A stretch of DNA of 64,000 nt. Source: Brachionus plicatilis (Eukaryota > Rotifera > Eurotatoria > Ploima > Brachionidae). The notes beneath the pieces are model-generated. The model worked only from the letters and a program-made list of their open reading frames with translations, was not told the origin of the DNA and made no database searches. The DNA is taken from assembly GCA_010279815.1 (NCBI GenBank), contig QEOQ01000256.1, forward strand, positions 1,012,571 through 1,076,570, given 5' to 3'. Both the position numbers and the translations under genes were made by a program. Below, piece after piece: positions 46,761 through 57,536 of this stretch (positions are counted from its first letter, which is position 1; every line of letters begins with the position of its first letter).

Positions 46761-48839
46761 CAGACAATTTAACGCATTTTTTTTTGAGTATGAGTGTGAG
46801 TTTGAGTGATAAGCACTCAACTCTCACTCACACTTGATCACGCATAATTTTAGCGTGATACACTCACACTCACACTCAAAACGTATTTTTTTGCGTGACA
46901 CAATTTAAAAATATTTTAAAATTTTTCTTTTTTTTTAATGTCAAAATAAATAAAATTAAATTTTAAACATTTTGAAATATTTTTTAAGTTCGAATTTTTA
47001 TTTAAATAGGCAAAAGCTAGCACAAACAGTTGATTGAGAACTTGATTTATTTTTGCTTTAAAATTTTTCTCATTTATCAATATTTTATACGGAATAATTT
47101 CATGATGTTTTAGTTGATTTAATAATTATATATTTGATAAAAATAATATTAATTTTGTTTAATTTTTTAATTATTTATTTTAAAAAAATCAAAATAAATT
47201 GATTTCATTTTATACCAAAAGGAACAATTAGATCTCTTGAATAATCTAAATAACTGGTAAAAATTCTTCTGATTCTGATAAATATGAAAACAGGGATTTT
47301 CACGAATATGTGTTAAGGGTGATTAGAGTCTGATATTAAATAATGAAGAAGCTTTGTTTATGGATTTAATATTAAGATTCCGCTTAGTTGTATCCGAAGT
47401 TAATATATATTAATACATTTAAGCCCAAATCATAACTTTTGATAAGTTAGATTAAAGCTTGTGACTTAAATATAAGCCTGATTTTTTTAATTTTTGGACT
47501 ATTAATTCAATCAAAAATTTTTTCAGAAGTTTAACCACTATCGTCTGCTTTATATGTTTTTTTTTAAACATCTATCTTTAAAATTTTGAATTAAAATACG
47601 CCTTGTGTATAATTCAAAAATAAGTAAAACTATTTAGCCTTACGTTACTTTCTTAATTTTAAATTATAGAATCGATACAGTCAATACAAATAGCTAAAAA
47701 ACTGAAATTGTAGCTCAACTTTAAACTTGGACAGAAAAATTAAAAAGACAGGTTTTAATTCGGCGTCGTACCATTCTGATCTAAGCGTTTTTGAATTTAT
47801 ATCTTATTTTTTCTATCAAAATGTATAAAATTAACAAAAGTTTGGGTTGGTGCGATACGGTGCATTAGATATTACTATCTTTGATTATTATTAGAGTCGT
47901 TTAGTTTTAAAATATCCACTTTGGTAATGTTTATCGATTTGAGGAAAAAACAATAGAAGAAAAGAAAAAAATTCCTTTCTTAAGTTTTGTGAAATTTGGA
48001 ACTTAAAACAGAAAATAAACGTGCAAGAAATCTTTTTTAGAGGTTGAAGGCTTGCTTTTCAAATTCAACATAGTAAAACATACAAAAATACTTCAACTTT
48101 AAAACCTATTACTGATGTGCAAAATCTCTGCAAAATGCAGTTGTCTTGGACATATTTAAATTTAATTTCTGCCAAATTCGCAGAGTTTAATGCTAATAAT
48201 GATTCAATTATGCATGTCGCATAATATTGAATTTAAATAACAAGTTTTTACTTAAAGAAACAAACCAAGAAGATTTTTCAAGTTAAAAATTTTTTTTAAC
48301 TTCACATAGCTCTATTTTCTTTATTTAATTAAGTTCGTTTCAATCCAGTTTTTTCCTAAAAAATTTTTAAAGTATTTTTTCAAATATCAACGAAATGTAA
48401 GGGAGTCCAAGCGAACAAATTGAAACCAACTTAAGGCTCCCTAATTTCTTAATCTTACTAAAAAAATAATATATTTTATTTTTAATTTCAAGATTAATAA
48501 AGATATTGTTCTAATACAAAAAATTTTTTTAAAAAGTTTAAAACTAAAAATAAATCGAGTTCTCAATCAACTGTTTGTTCTAGCTTTGGCCTATTTAAAT
48601 AAAAATTCGAACTTAAAAAATATTTCAAAATGTTTAAAATTTAATTTTATTTATTTTGACATTAAAAAAAAAGAAAAATTTTAAAACATTTTTAAATTGT
48701 GTCACGCAAAAAAATACGTTTTGAGTGTGAGTGTGAGTGTATCACGCAAAAATTATGCGTGATCAAGTGTGAGTGAGAGTTGAGTGCTTATCACTCAAAC
48801 TCACACTCAAAATGAGCCTAATTTGAGTGAAAATGTCTG
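46761..48839 (+). mobile_element. hAT-like non-autonomous element E, copy 1 (2,079 bp)
   Basis: Begins CAGACAATTTAACGC and ends (reversed) CAGACATTTTCACTC. Terminal inverted repeats are about 300 bp and contain dense GAGTGTGAGTGTGAG / GATAAGCACTCAACTC motifs and GTGTCACGC. The interior has no long ORF. Copy 2 (51302-53380) has the same length and is near-identical in inverse orientation. Flanks are CACACAAT on the left and CTTTTAAT on the right (48840-48847), which do not match each other. Confidence 0.93.
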
Positions 48840-49321
48840 CTTTTAATAAATAATCAAAGCTAAAAACATGTCTTTTAAGATTTGTTTTTGTAAGAAAAAT
48901 TGATTACTTTCGAAATATATTAAGTTCATTACCGAAAAAAGAATTTTTAAAAAATTTTTTTTTAAATTCAAGATTCTGATCTTCAATGAAGACTAAATCT
49001 TCAATTAAAAGTTCGAAGTCTGACTTTGACTTTTCACTATTAGTATTATTATTATTTTTTTCAGCCTCATAGGAAATTAATAATTAAAAAAAAGAGAAAA
49101 AAAAAAGTTGAACCGAAAACTCGAAGATACAACTGCGGGGTTAAAAAACGAAAATTCAGTTGAAATGCAGTCATTTAACTTGTGTTTCACATTAAAAAAT
49201 AGTTTATAGGACGGGTTAATATTGAATTTTCTTTTGTAGTGTCTCATTAAATTTTTGGGCTAAATGCATCGATTGAAACTGTAAATTCGGTTTCAAACGA
49301 TTCATAGAAAAACAAAAAAAT

Positions 49322-49840
49322 TTTCGATTGTCCCCAGTCACAAAAAAAACGATGATTAATCGATGAAAATTGATAGATGAATCATTAATGAGTTGGGAAC
49401 CATTTCATCGAAATTCATCGATGAAAATTAGAATATTTCATCGGTAATAATCGATGAAAAAATACTCTAATACATCATAATTTTTTCAAATTTTTCATTA
49501 ATATTTCAAATTATTTTAAAGAAGACAATAATAAGCAGAAGTTTTGAAAACATAAGTTTTTTTTCCAAATTTTTTCAAAGTTTATCCACACTTTTGATTC
49601 ATTAAAAACATCAATTCACTTTTTCTCAATAGAAAAAATTTGATGTTTTACTTTTGAGTAAATTATTAGCTTTAGAATTGTGGTTTATTGTCTTTTAAAT
49701 AGACTAAAGGCAGCTTGAGTAAATTTTTGAAACAAAGAACAGTGCTAGCAACCCAATTAGACATATAGTCCTTTGTTAAGAGGAGATCCACTAGAAACAC
49801 AATTAATTAAGAATTTACAGTAATTATCAGCTTTTTATAA
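49322..49840 (+). repeat. Dispersed repeat D, copy 1
   Basis: Shares CCCAGTCACAAAAAAA, GATGATTAATCGATGAAAAT, AATAAGCAGAAGTTTTG and GAGGAGATCCACTAGA with 54390-55665. This copy lacks the mariner-type MITE present in the other one, so it shows the empty site. Boundaries are approximate. Confidence 0.75.
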
Positions 49841-50392
49841 AGTTAAATTTCCAGAAGTATTCGATATTTCAGCTTCATATCTTTCGTCTAGTAGAGTGTG
49901 TAATTCTTCTAAAATGTCTGAATATATAATTTTCCTACTGTTTTCCTCATTTTTACAGTATTTTACGATTTATACCCTTAAATATCAAAATTTAATTTTG
50001 TTATGGTTTATCTAAAAAAAAAAAATTTTCCTTTTGATTTTGAAACTTAAAAAGAAATAAAAAATTATTGATATTTAAAATAAAATTAAAAAAATAAGCG
50101 TAAATTTTTTTTATATTTTGATTTTTTTGTTTGGCTCAAATTAGACCCGTCTTGGCCGTTAACGTAGTTTTCTAAATTTTCGACTGACAAGAGTTAAAAG
50201 CTGTTAGATCAAATTTAAATAACAAGAGAAGATGGGATGGCCTGTTGTTGACATAAGCCAATAAAAGAAAAAGGAAAGTCGAAATCGATATCTTTTAAGC
50301 ACAAAACTTTATACGAATATACTTTTTAGGAATATCGATTTGTGTTTCTTATTCCTTTTTATTTACAATAAATAGCAAAATTTTTGTTGTAA

Positions 50393-50810
50393 CAGTCGAG
50401 CTTCGTTATAACGAATTGCTTCGTTCCAAAAAGAGTGTTCGTTATACAGAGGTCTCCATTATTAATGAATGAGAAAAAAATAAATTTATTTATATAGAAA
50501 TATTTATTAAAAGTGAAAAAAAAATTAATTGGTTTTTATAAAAGTGGATTTTTTTGATTGCTTAAGTTTTACTTTATTGCCAATTTCCTTTTCTAATTCG
50601 ACGATCTTTTTCAATAAAAAACGATTATCATTGTCATCTGCTAGCAAAAAATCTTATTGTTTTTGTAATATTTCCAAAAATTCTGCTTTTCAAATAATTT
50701 GCTTAGGTTCGTTTTCTTGATCATCTTCATCTTCAAATGATTCAGAATTTGGTATTTGATTGCGTTTTTGAAGCACTTGGTTTATTATTTCTCGGATTGA
50801 GTATCATTTT
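50393..50810 (-). pseudogene. pogo/Tigger transposase C-terminal remnant, second copy
   Basis: Minus strand reads REIINQVLQKRNQIPNSESF, then EDEDDQENEPKQII, a stop, and a Lys-rich helix to KQSKKSTFIKTN at about 50529. It is followed by a pogo-like end reading CAGTCGAGCTTCGTTATAAC at 50393. The acidic patch then helix mirrors the remnant at 46515-46760. Two internal stops. Confidence 0.6.
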
Positions 50811-51026
50811 TCCCTCTGTAATTTTTTCCTTGCATAATTTTTTCCCTGTTAAATTTTTTGCCTCTTAATAATCTATGATAAAATCAGCCAATTAGGAAAA
50901 AGATTAATTAAATAAAATTAACCATTTAACTCTGACTTTTTAAGAAAAAATAAAATGTCTTTATCTAAAACCCATAATTCAAATTTCTAGCTCAATACCT
51001 GAGTGAAAAGCTTAGCTGTCTAAATA

Positions 51027-51293
51027 CAGTGAAGTACGGTTATAACGAAGTCATCCAAAATGAATCCAAAAGCAGTTCGTTATAAACGAATTTTGTTATA
51101 TCCAAATAAAAGAAAATAATGTTATTTTTAAAGTTTTTATTAATTTAAAAAGTATAATCTAGTACAATAAATCATAATTCATCAGAAATCAAAAAAATTA
51201 TTTTTTAAAAAAATCCAATATTGTTTTTTGTTTGACCATTAAGCCAAAAATTTCGGTTTCAATGCTTTCCAAATTTTCAATAGACGTTTCAAA
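51027..51293 (-). pseudogene. pogo/Tigger right end and last transposase codons
   Basis: On the minus strand, 51293-51198 reads FETSIENLESIETEIFGLMV, then KQKTILDFFKK and TAA (51198-51200). The terminus, read on the plus strand, is CAGTGAAGTACGGTTATAAC at 51027, preceded by TA. The QK-x-I-x-DFFKK ending is a common pogo/Tigger C-terminus. Its coding joins in frame to the end of the plus-strand fragment at 46760 if the spacer is flipped back. Confidence 0.8.
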
Positions 51294-51301
51294 ATTGTGT
51301 G

Positions 51302-53380
51302 CAGACATTTTCACTCAAATTAGGCTCATTTTGAGTGTGAGTTTGAGTGATAAGCACTCAACTCTCACTCACACTTGATCACGCATAATTTTTGCGTGAT
51401 ACACTCACACTCACACTCAAAACGTATTTTTTTGCGTGACACAATTTAAAAATGTTTTAAAAATTTTCTTTTTTTTTAATGTCAAAATAAATAAAATTAA
51501 ATTTTAAACATTTTGAAATATTTTTTAAGTTCGAATTTTTATTTAAATAGGCCAAAGCTAGAACAAACAGTTGATTGAGAACTCGATTTATTTTTAGTTT
51601 TAAACTTTTTAAAAAAATTTTTTGTATTAGAACAATATCTTTATTAATCTTGAAATTAAAAATAAAATATATTATTTTTTTAGTAAGATTAAGAAATTAG
51701 GGAGCCTTAAGTTGGTTTCAATTTGTTCGCTTGGACTCCCTTACATTTCGTTGATATTTGAAAAAATACTTTAAAAATTTTTTAGGAAAAAACTGGATTG
51801 AAACGAACTTAATTAAATAAAGAAAATAGAGCTATGTGAAGTTAAAAAAAATTTTTAACTTGAAAAATCTTCTTGGTTTGTTTCTTTAAGTAAAAACTTG
51901 TTATTTAAATTCAATATTATGCGACATGCATAATTGAATCATTATTAGCATTAAACTCTGCGAATTTGGCAGAAATTAAATTTAAATATGTCCAAGACAA
52001 CTGCATTTTGCAGAGATTTTGCACATCAGTAATAGGTTTTAAAGTTGAAGTATTTTTGTATGTTTTACTATGTTGAATTTGAAAAGCAAGCCTTCAACCT
52101 CTAAAAAAGATTTCTTGCACGTTTATTTTCTGTTTTAAGTTCCAAATTTCACAAAACTTAAGAAAGGAATTTTTTTCTTTTCTTCTATTGTTTTTTCCTC
52201 AAATCGATAAACATTACCAAAGTGGATATTTTAAAACTAAACGACTCTAATAATAATCAAAGATAGTAATATCTAATGCACCGTATCGCACCAACCCAAA
52301 CTTTTGTTAATTTTATACATTTTGATAGAAAAAATAAGATATAAATTCAAAAACGCTTAGATCAGAATGGTACGACGCCGAATTAAAACCTGTCTTTTTA
52401 ATTTTTCTGTCCAAGTTTAAAGTTGAGCTACAATTTCAGTTTTTTAGCTATTTGTATTGACTGTATCGATTCTATAATTTAAAATTAAGAAAGTAACGTA
52501 AGGCTAAATAGTTTTACTTATTTTTGAATTATACACAAGGCGTATTTTAATTCAAAATTTTAAAGATAGATGTTTAAAAAAAAACATATAAAGCAGACGA
52601 TAGTGGTTAAACTTCTGAAAAAATTTTTGATTGAATTAATAGTCCAAAAATTAAAAAAATCAGGCTTATATTTAAGTCACAAGCTTTAATCTAACTTATC
52701 AAAAGTTATGATTTGGGCTTAAATGTATTAATATATATTAACTTCGGATACAACTAAGCGGAATCTTAATATTAAATCCATAAACAAAGCTTCTTCATTA
52801 TTTAATATCAGACTCTAATCACCCTTAACACATATTCGTGAAAATCCCTGTTTTCATATTTATCAGAATCAGAAGAATTTTTACCAGTTATTTAGATTAT
52901 TCAAGAGATCTAATTGTTCCTTTTGGTATAAAATGAAATCAATTTATTTTGATTTTTTTAAAATAAATAATTAAAAAATTAAACAAAATTAATATTATTT
53001 TTATCAAATATATAATTATTAAATCAACTAAAACATCATGAAATTATTCCGTATAAAATATTGATAAATGAGAAAAATTTTAAAGCAAAAATAAATCAAG
53101 TTCTCAATCAACTGTTTGTGCTAGCTTTTGCCTATTTAAATAAAAATTCGAACTTAAAAAATATTTCAAAATGTTTAAAATTTAATTTTATTTATTTTGA
53201 CATTAAAAAAAAAGAAAAATTTTAAAATATTTTTAAATTGTGTCACGCAAAAAAATACGTTTTGAGTGTGAGTGTGAGTGTATCACGCTAAAATTATGCG
53301 TGATCAAGTGTGAGTGAGAGTTGAGTGCTTATCACTCAAACTCACACTCATACTCAAAAAAAAATGCGTGAAATTGTCTG
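51302..53380 (-). mobile_element. hAT-like non-autonomous element E, copy 2 (2,079 bp, inverted)
   Basis: Same length as copy 1 and near-identical after reverse complement; one visible difference is the C in AATTTCACGC against A in copy 1. Flanks: ATTGTGTG left (51294-51301) and ATTAAAAG right (53381-53388). ATTAAAAG is the exact reverse complement of the right flank of copy 1. Confidence 0.93.
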
Positions 53381-53388
53381 ATTAAAAG

Positions 53389-53712
53389 CAAGTTTTTCAA
53401 ATTTTAATACGGCATTAAGGCTTGAGATTTTTTCAAAAAATAAAAAATAAAATAATGATTTTTTCTTTCCAATTTAAAGCGCTGGATCAAATGTAAAATT
53501 ATAAAAAAACAATTTTAATTTTCACTAAAAAATCTAAATTCTAAGATGGACGAGATGGAATGTTTAATCGAGATAAATTGTACGGATAAAATGCAAGACT
53601 CGTGGTATTAAAATAATTTATAATTTAAAGGTCAAAATAAGAAAATTTAAAGATTTTAAGCATAAGCTAATCAAAGAGTAGATACTTCGCAGCGGAATCT
53701 TTATATTAAAGA
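53389..53712. other. Spacer with a possible pogo-like coding scrap
   Basis: Near 53545-53600 a plus frame reads KMDEMECLIEINCTDKMQDSWY and then stops. Function not assignable. Otherwise AT-rich. Confidence 0.3.
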
Positions 53713-54038
53713 GCTATTGACAATGAGCGTGTTTTTAAAGCTAAATATTCTTTTGTGTTCTTTTGAGTCCTTTTCTTAGTAAGAATAATAAATTTTCCTT
53801 TTGTGTATTTTTGTGACCTTTTCGTTATAAATTAGGTTATTTAACTTAAATAAATTTTTTTCAAAATTTGGGTCAATATACTGAATTTTTCTAATATTTG
53901 AATGAATCCAATACTCAAAAATGATTCTAATTATGATTAATCTTATAAATCAAAAAGATAAAAGGACAAAATATTGTGCTTACTAGGTAAGGGACACACA
54001 ATTTTTAGTATTAAAAATAAGCTCATTTTTAATCCATG
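53713..54038. mobile_element. TIR repeat family C, copy 2
   Basis: Left end GCTATTGACAATGAGCG and right end (reversed) CATGGATTAAAAATGAGC correspond to copy 1 at 9517-10025. Internal GGACACACAA / TTGTGTTCTTTTG motifs are shared. The flanks do not give a clear duplication. Confidence 0.65.
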
Positions 54039-54059
54039 ATATAATCCACACACCAAAGT

Positions 54060-54290
54060 AATTTTATTATTTAATAACAATCTTTAATCACCCTTAACAC
54101 ATATTCGTGAAAATCTCAATCTTTTTTTTATTTATAAGAATAAGAAGAATTTGTACACATCATTTAGATTATTCAAAAAATTTAATTGTTCAATTAGTTA
54201 AACAAGGTAATGATTTCAATAAAATAACAGAGACATTTCGTGATATAGCAAAAAAAGAAAGAAGTGGGATTTTTTATTTTGTAGCTTGAA
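54060..54290 (+). pseudogene. Coding relative of part of element E, HTH-like
   Basis: About 54075-54200 matches the interior of element E (AATCACCCTTAACACATATT, CGTGAAAAT, TTTAGATTATTCAA) but here remains open: HLDYSKNLIVQLVKQGNDFN then KITETFRDIAKKERSGIFYF. LVKQGNDFNKI resembles the first helix-turn-helix of Tc1/mariner-type or hAT DNA-binding regions. It suggests that E's interior derives from a coding transposon. The domain call is tentative. Confidence 0.4.
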
Positions 54291-54389
54291 AGTTTAAATT
54301 TTTCAGTTCATTTGACAAGAACATAACAGACTTAAATATAGTATAGTAAATTTATTAGATTTATTTTTATTTCAGTCAAAAAACCTGAA

Positions 54390-55665
54390 TAAACCCAGTC
54401 ACAAAAAAATGATGATTAATCGATGAAAATTGTCAGATGAATCATTAATGAGTTAGGAACCATTTAATCGAAAATAATCCATTGAAAAATATTCTAATAC
54501 ATCATGATTTATTTAATTTTTAAAATAATATTTATTTTAATTATTCAAATTATTTATAAGATACAGTGCTGCTACGATACCATGAATTCACCATATTTTA
54601 CGTAAAATATGGTAATCTAAAAAACGGTATCTATCGTAAAGTAACGATAATTATCGTCAATTTCCTATAATTATTGTAAAATTCAGTAAAAAAAAAAAAA
54701 TCCAAAATTTCTCCAAAAAAACTTTTCATTAAAAAAATTTTTTTTTTGAATTTTTTGAAAAAGTAAGAAAAAATAAAATTTTGATTGACTTTATGACCAA
54801 AATTAACGTAAATTTCAGTAAATCATTGTAAAAAATGGTGAAAATGGTAAAAAAATCAACAAAAAAGGAAGAATTGATTTTTTTTTATTTAATTTTTACA
54901 CTTATTGATGTTTATATTTTAATTATTTACCTGAACCAAGATATAGCTTCTTCTGAATAAAATACAAAAAACAAAATGTTGCTAAATAAAATAAAATTAA
55001 GATTTAAAAGAAGAGTAAAAATGATTTAGTAAATAAGTTGTTCAACTAGGTGAATTTTTACTGTTAGTTAAAATATCAAGAGTCTTAAAATTTATTAGGC
55101 GGTAGCAAATATATCTATGAATCATTATCGCCCATTTTTACCATTTTTTACAATGATTTACCGAAATTTACGTTAATTTTAGTCAAAAAATTCAATCAAA
55201 ATTTTATTTTTTCTTATTTTTTTCAAAAAATTCAAAAAAAAATTTTTTTTAATGAAAATAGGTTTTTTTCGAGAAATTTTGAAATTTTTTCTTTTCACTG
55301 AATTTTCAATAATTATGGGAAATTGACGATAAATACCGTTCTTTAGGTTACCATATTTTACACTAAATATGGTAAAATATCGTTAATTTACCATAATTTA
55401 CGTAAAATATGGTGAATTCATGGTATCATTACAGTACTGTAAGAAGATAATAATAAGCAGAAATTTTAAAAACATAAGTTTTTTTTCAAAATTTTTTCAA
55501 ATTTTATCTAAACTTTCGATTGATAAAGAAAATCAATTCACTTTTTCTCAATAGAAAATCAAAGAACATAGCTATTAATCAAATTAGATATAAAATCCTT
55601 AGATAAGAGGAGATCCACTAGATACACAATTGATTAAGAATTTACACTAACTATCGGCTTTATGT
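54390..55665 (+). repeat. Dispersed repeat D, copy 2, interrupted by a MITE
   Basis: Two parts (about 54390-54563 and 55440-55665) align with repeat D copy 1; the interruption is exactly the mariner-type element 54564-55439. The second part lacks about 120 bp present in copy 1. Confidence 0.75.
54564..55439. mobile_element. Mariner-type MITE, 876 bp, TA target
   Basis: Inverted ends CAGTGCTGCTACGATACCAT and (reversed) CAGTACTGTAATGATACCAT extend through GAATTCACCATATTTTACGT. TA dinucleotides flank both ends (54562-54563, 55440-55441). The paralogous repeat D copy at 49.5 kb shows the empty site. The interior is inverted along most of its length and has no ORF. The left end is also rich in TTTACGTAAA-type short palindromes. 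Confidence 0.88.
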
Positions 55666-55889
55666 GTAGCAAGTTTAGAAAAAAATGGCACAAAAGTTTA
55701 GTTTAATTTGCTTAGTTTAGAGTGGACAAGACCTTTCCCATTTTTTTTCAAAATTTAAAATCAGGCTAATCTAGCTTTAAAATAAATTAAAATTATATCA
55801 TAAATTTGAATTTTCGATAAGTTATTGGTAAAAAATTTACGAAACCATCAAAAAAGATTTGTACAACTTTGTAAAATGTTTTAAAAATC
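55666..55889. other. AT-rich spacer
   Basis: Nothing recognised. Confidence 0.4.
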
Positions 55890-56166
55890 TAACCCTTACT
55901 TTTGCCCTTTTGAATATAAAATTCGAACTTAAAAAATATTTCAAGATGTTTAAAATTTAATTGAATATATTTTGGCAATAAAAAAAAATATTTTTTTTAA
56001 TTTTGTTACGCAAAAAAATTGCAAATGTCTGCACATGTTGGTCTTTAAAGTAACTTTTTATAGTTTAGAAAGATAAAGGCCAAATTTCAATATATTATGG
56101 CAATGGTACAATTTGCAGAGATTTTGCACATCATTAGCAGACTTTGACAGTTGATGAATGTTGCAC
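55890..56166 (-). repeat. Diverged fragment of element E (copy 3)
   Basis: Shares AAAATTCGAACTTAAAAAAT, ATATTTCAAnATGTTTAAAA, AAATGTCTGC and GCAGAGATTTTGCACATCA with element E but in a rearranged, shortened form. MITE A copy 2 is inserted at its right side. Confidence 0.65.
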
Positions 56167-56461
56167 CAGAGTTGTTTAAAAGTCCCAAAAAAAAGTCTAA
56201 GTCATTTAAAAAAAAAGTCCAAGTCAAGAATTTCTTTTTAAAATTTGCTAGATTAGGCTTCATATCAAAAAATTTATATACTCTTGGGTTGTCTAATTCA
56301 ATAGATTTGCCATATATCAGAATTTTTTTGCAATTTTATCATAAATTTCTTCTTCAGTATTCAAAATTTTAAAGCCTGGACTTGGACTTTTGATTGAAAA
56401 TTAAAAAAAAAAATTCCGGACTTGGACTTGACATGAGACTTGTGACTTTTAAACAACTCTG
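56167..56461. mobile_element. hAT MITE family A, copy 2 (295 bp)
   Basis: Ends CAGAGTTGTTTAAAAGTC and the reverse complement, flanked by an exact 8-bp duplication TGTTGCAC (56159-56166 and 56462-56469). Closely matches copy 1 at 6924-7191, with the shared block ATATACTCTTGGGTTNTCTA. Confidence 0.93.
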
Positions 56462-56469
56462 TGTTGCAC

Positions 56470-57135
56470 TTATAGAACTAGTTAAAAAGCTTTAGAAAAA
56501 AGTAACAAGCTTTTTTTCTATTTTATATCAAGTTTCACAAAACTGAAAAATTTTGAGCATAAAGTCTATAAAATTGACCGACAATGATGTTTATATATTT
56601 TTTTAAATAAAGATAAAATTATTTTCAAATTAATGTCACATTTTTAAAAACGATTTAACAGGAAAAAATTTAAAAAAAAAATTTTTTTAGGCTATTTTTA
56701 TTTTAAACTTTTATTAGTCGAAATAATCTTTATAAAATATTGTGGGGTCTGGGAGAGTTTTAGAGATTTTTTATTTGATTGTTTTATAACTTTTTTTTAA
56801 AATAAAAGTTCATAAATTCTAGCTATTTTTTTCCATAAGCCTAAAGCCATTAAAAATTTTAGAAGCAGCAATAAATAATTTTTTAATCTCCTAGACAGTG
56901 AAATGAATAATTCTAGATCTGAATTTTAGTTAGCATTTATTTAAATCATAATTTGATCATTATCTTAACAATACACACCCAATTGTGTGTCGACGCCTTC
57001 AAATCTAAAGTTATAATCAACATAAAATATTCTCATCCAGCAGTACACACACGAAATTTTCTTTAACCTAAAAACTGGAAACTAATCATTGATGACGTAG
57101 AACATTAACTTTTATATATTGACTTAGTTATAAAT
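56470..57135. other. AT-rich spacer
   Basis: Mostly non-coding. On the minus strand near 56955-57010 a short frame after an acceptor-like TTTAG reads FEGVDTQLGVYC and stops; it might be a terminal exon of the VWA-like fragment upstream, but the join is not certain. Confidence 0.4.
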
Positions 57136-57440
57136 TTTCAAATAGTAGATAGCATTATAGTGAACAAGTTTACACCCATTTCAATTAGTCTAGCTTTAGC
57201 TAAAATCAAAATTTCGTCTTCTCTCCATCCGCTGTAAACGATTGTGTTCATTTTAGCATTCAAGTTTTTTGAGTAGCTTAAACATGGCCAGATTTCCAAA
57301 GCGTGTTTGCTTTCTATACCTCCTTTACCAATGTATCTAAAAGTGGTGTGATTTAGTAAAGGTGTATATGCAGGACCCACCCTAAACAAAATTACCTTGC
57401 TTTTAATTATTTTCCAAGCGTTCTTTTTTAAAAAGCTTTA
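57136..57440 (-). pseudogene. von Willebrand A-like domain fragment
   Basis: The minus frame reads NAWKIIKSKVILFRVGPAYT, then HTTFRYIGKGGIESKHALEI, then VYSGWREDEILILAKARLIE and MGVNLFTIMLS. The spacing of RVG, Y-x-G-x-G-G-x-x-x-x-x-A-L and A-x-x-L-x-x-x-G-V-x-L-F-x-I follows VWA domains (as in collagen VI or matrilin types). The domain is truncated at its N-terminus: the MIDAS DxSxS motif is absent. It could be a lone exon of a larger gene or a pseudogene; no ATG or complete model is visible. It lies head-to-head with GLUD, under 100 bp away. Confidence 0.5.
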
Positions 57441-57536
57441 GAAGCACTGAACATAAATTCTAGATACTTTCTAAACAAAAGATAGCTGAATAAATTTAAA
57501 AAAAAAAATTAATTTTAGATATTTATTTGTTTTAAC

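Larger units (their letters stand above)
48840..51301. other. Spacer between the two inverted E copies
   Basis: About 2.46 kb holding repeat D copy 1, a minus-strand pogo C-terminal remnant and a pogo right end. A minus-strand coding-like frame near 48960-49070 (EAEKNNNNTNSEKSKSDFEL and onward) has no recognised family. Flank evidence shows the whole spacer is inverted relative to the sequence outside. Confidence 0.75.

Noticed and set aside
46761..53380. Calling the whole 6.6 kb a single giant foldback transposon
   Set aside because: Each 2,079-bp copy has its own two inverted ends, and the swapped TSDs are best explained by two separate insertions followed by a flip.
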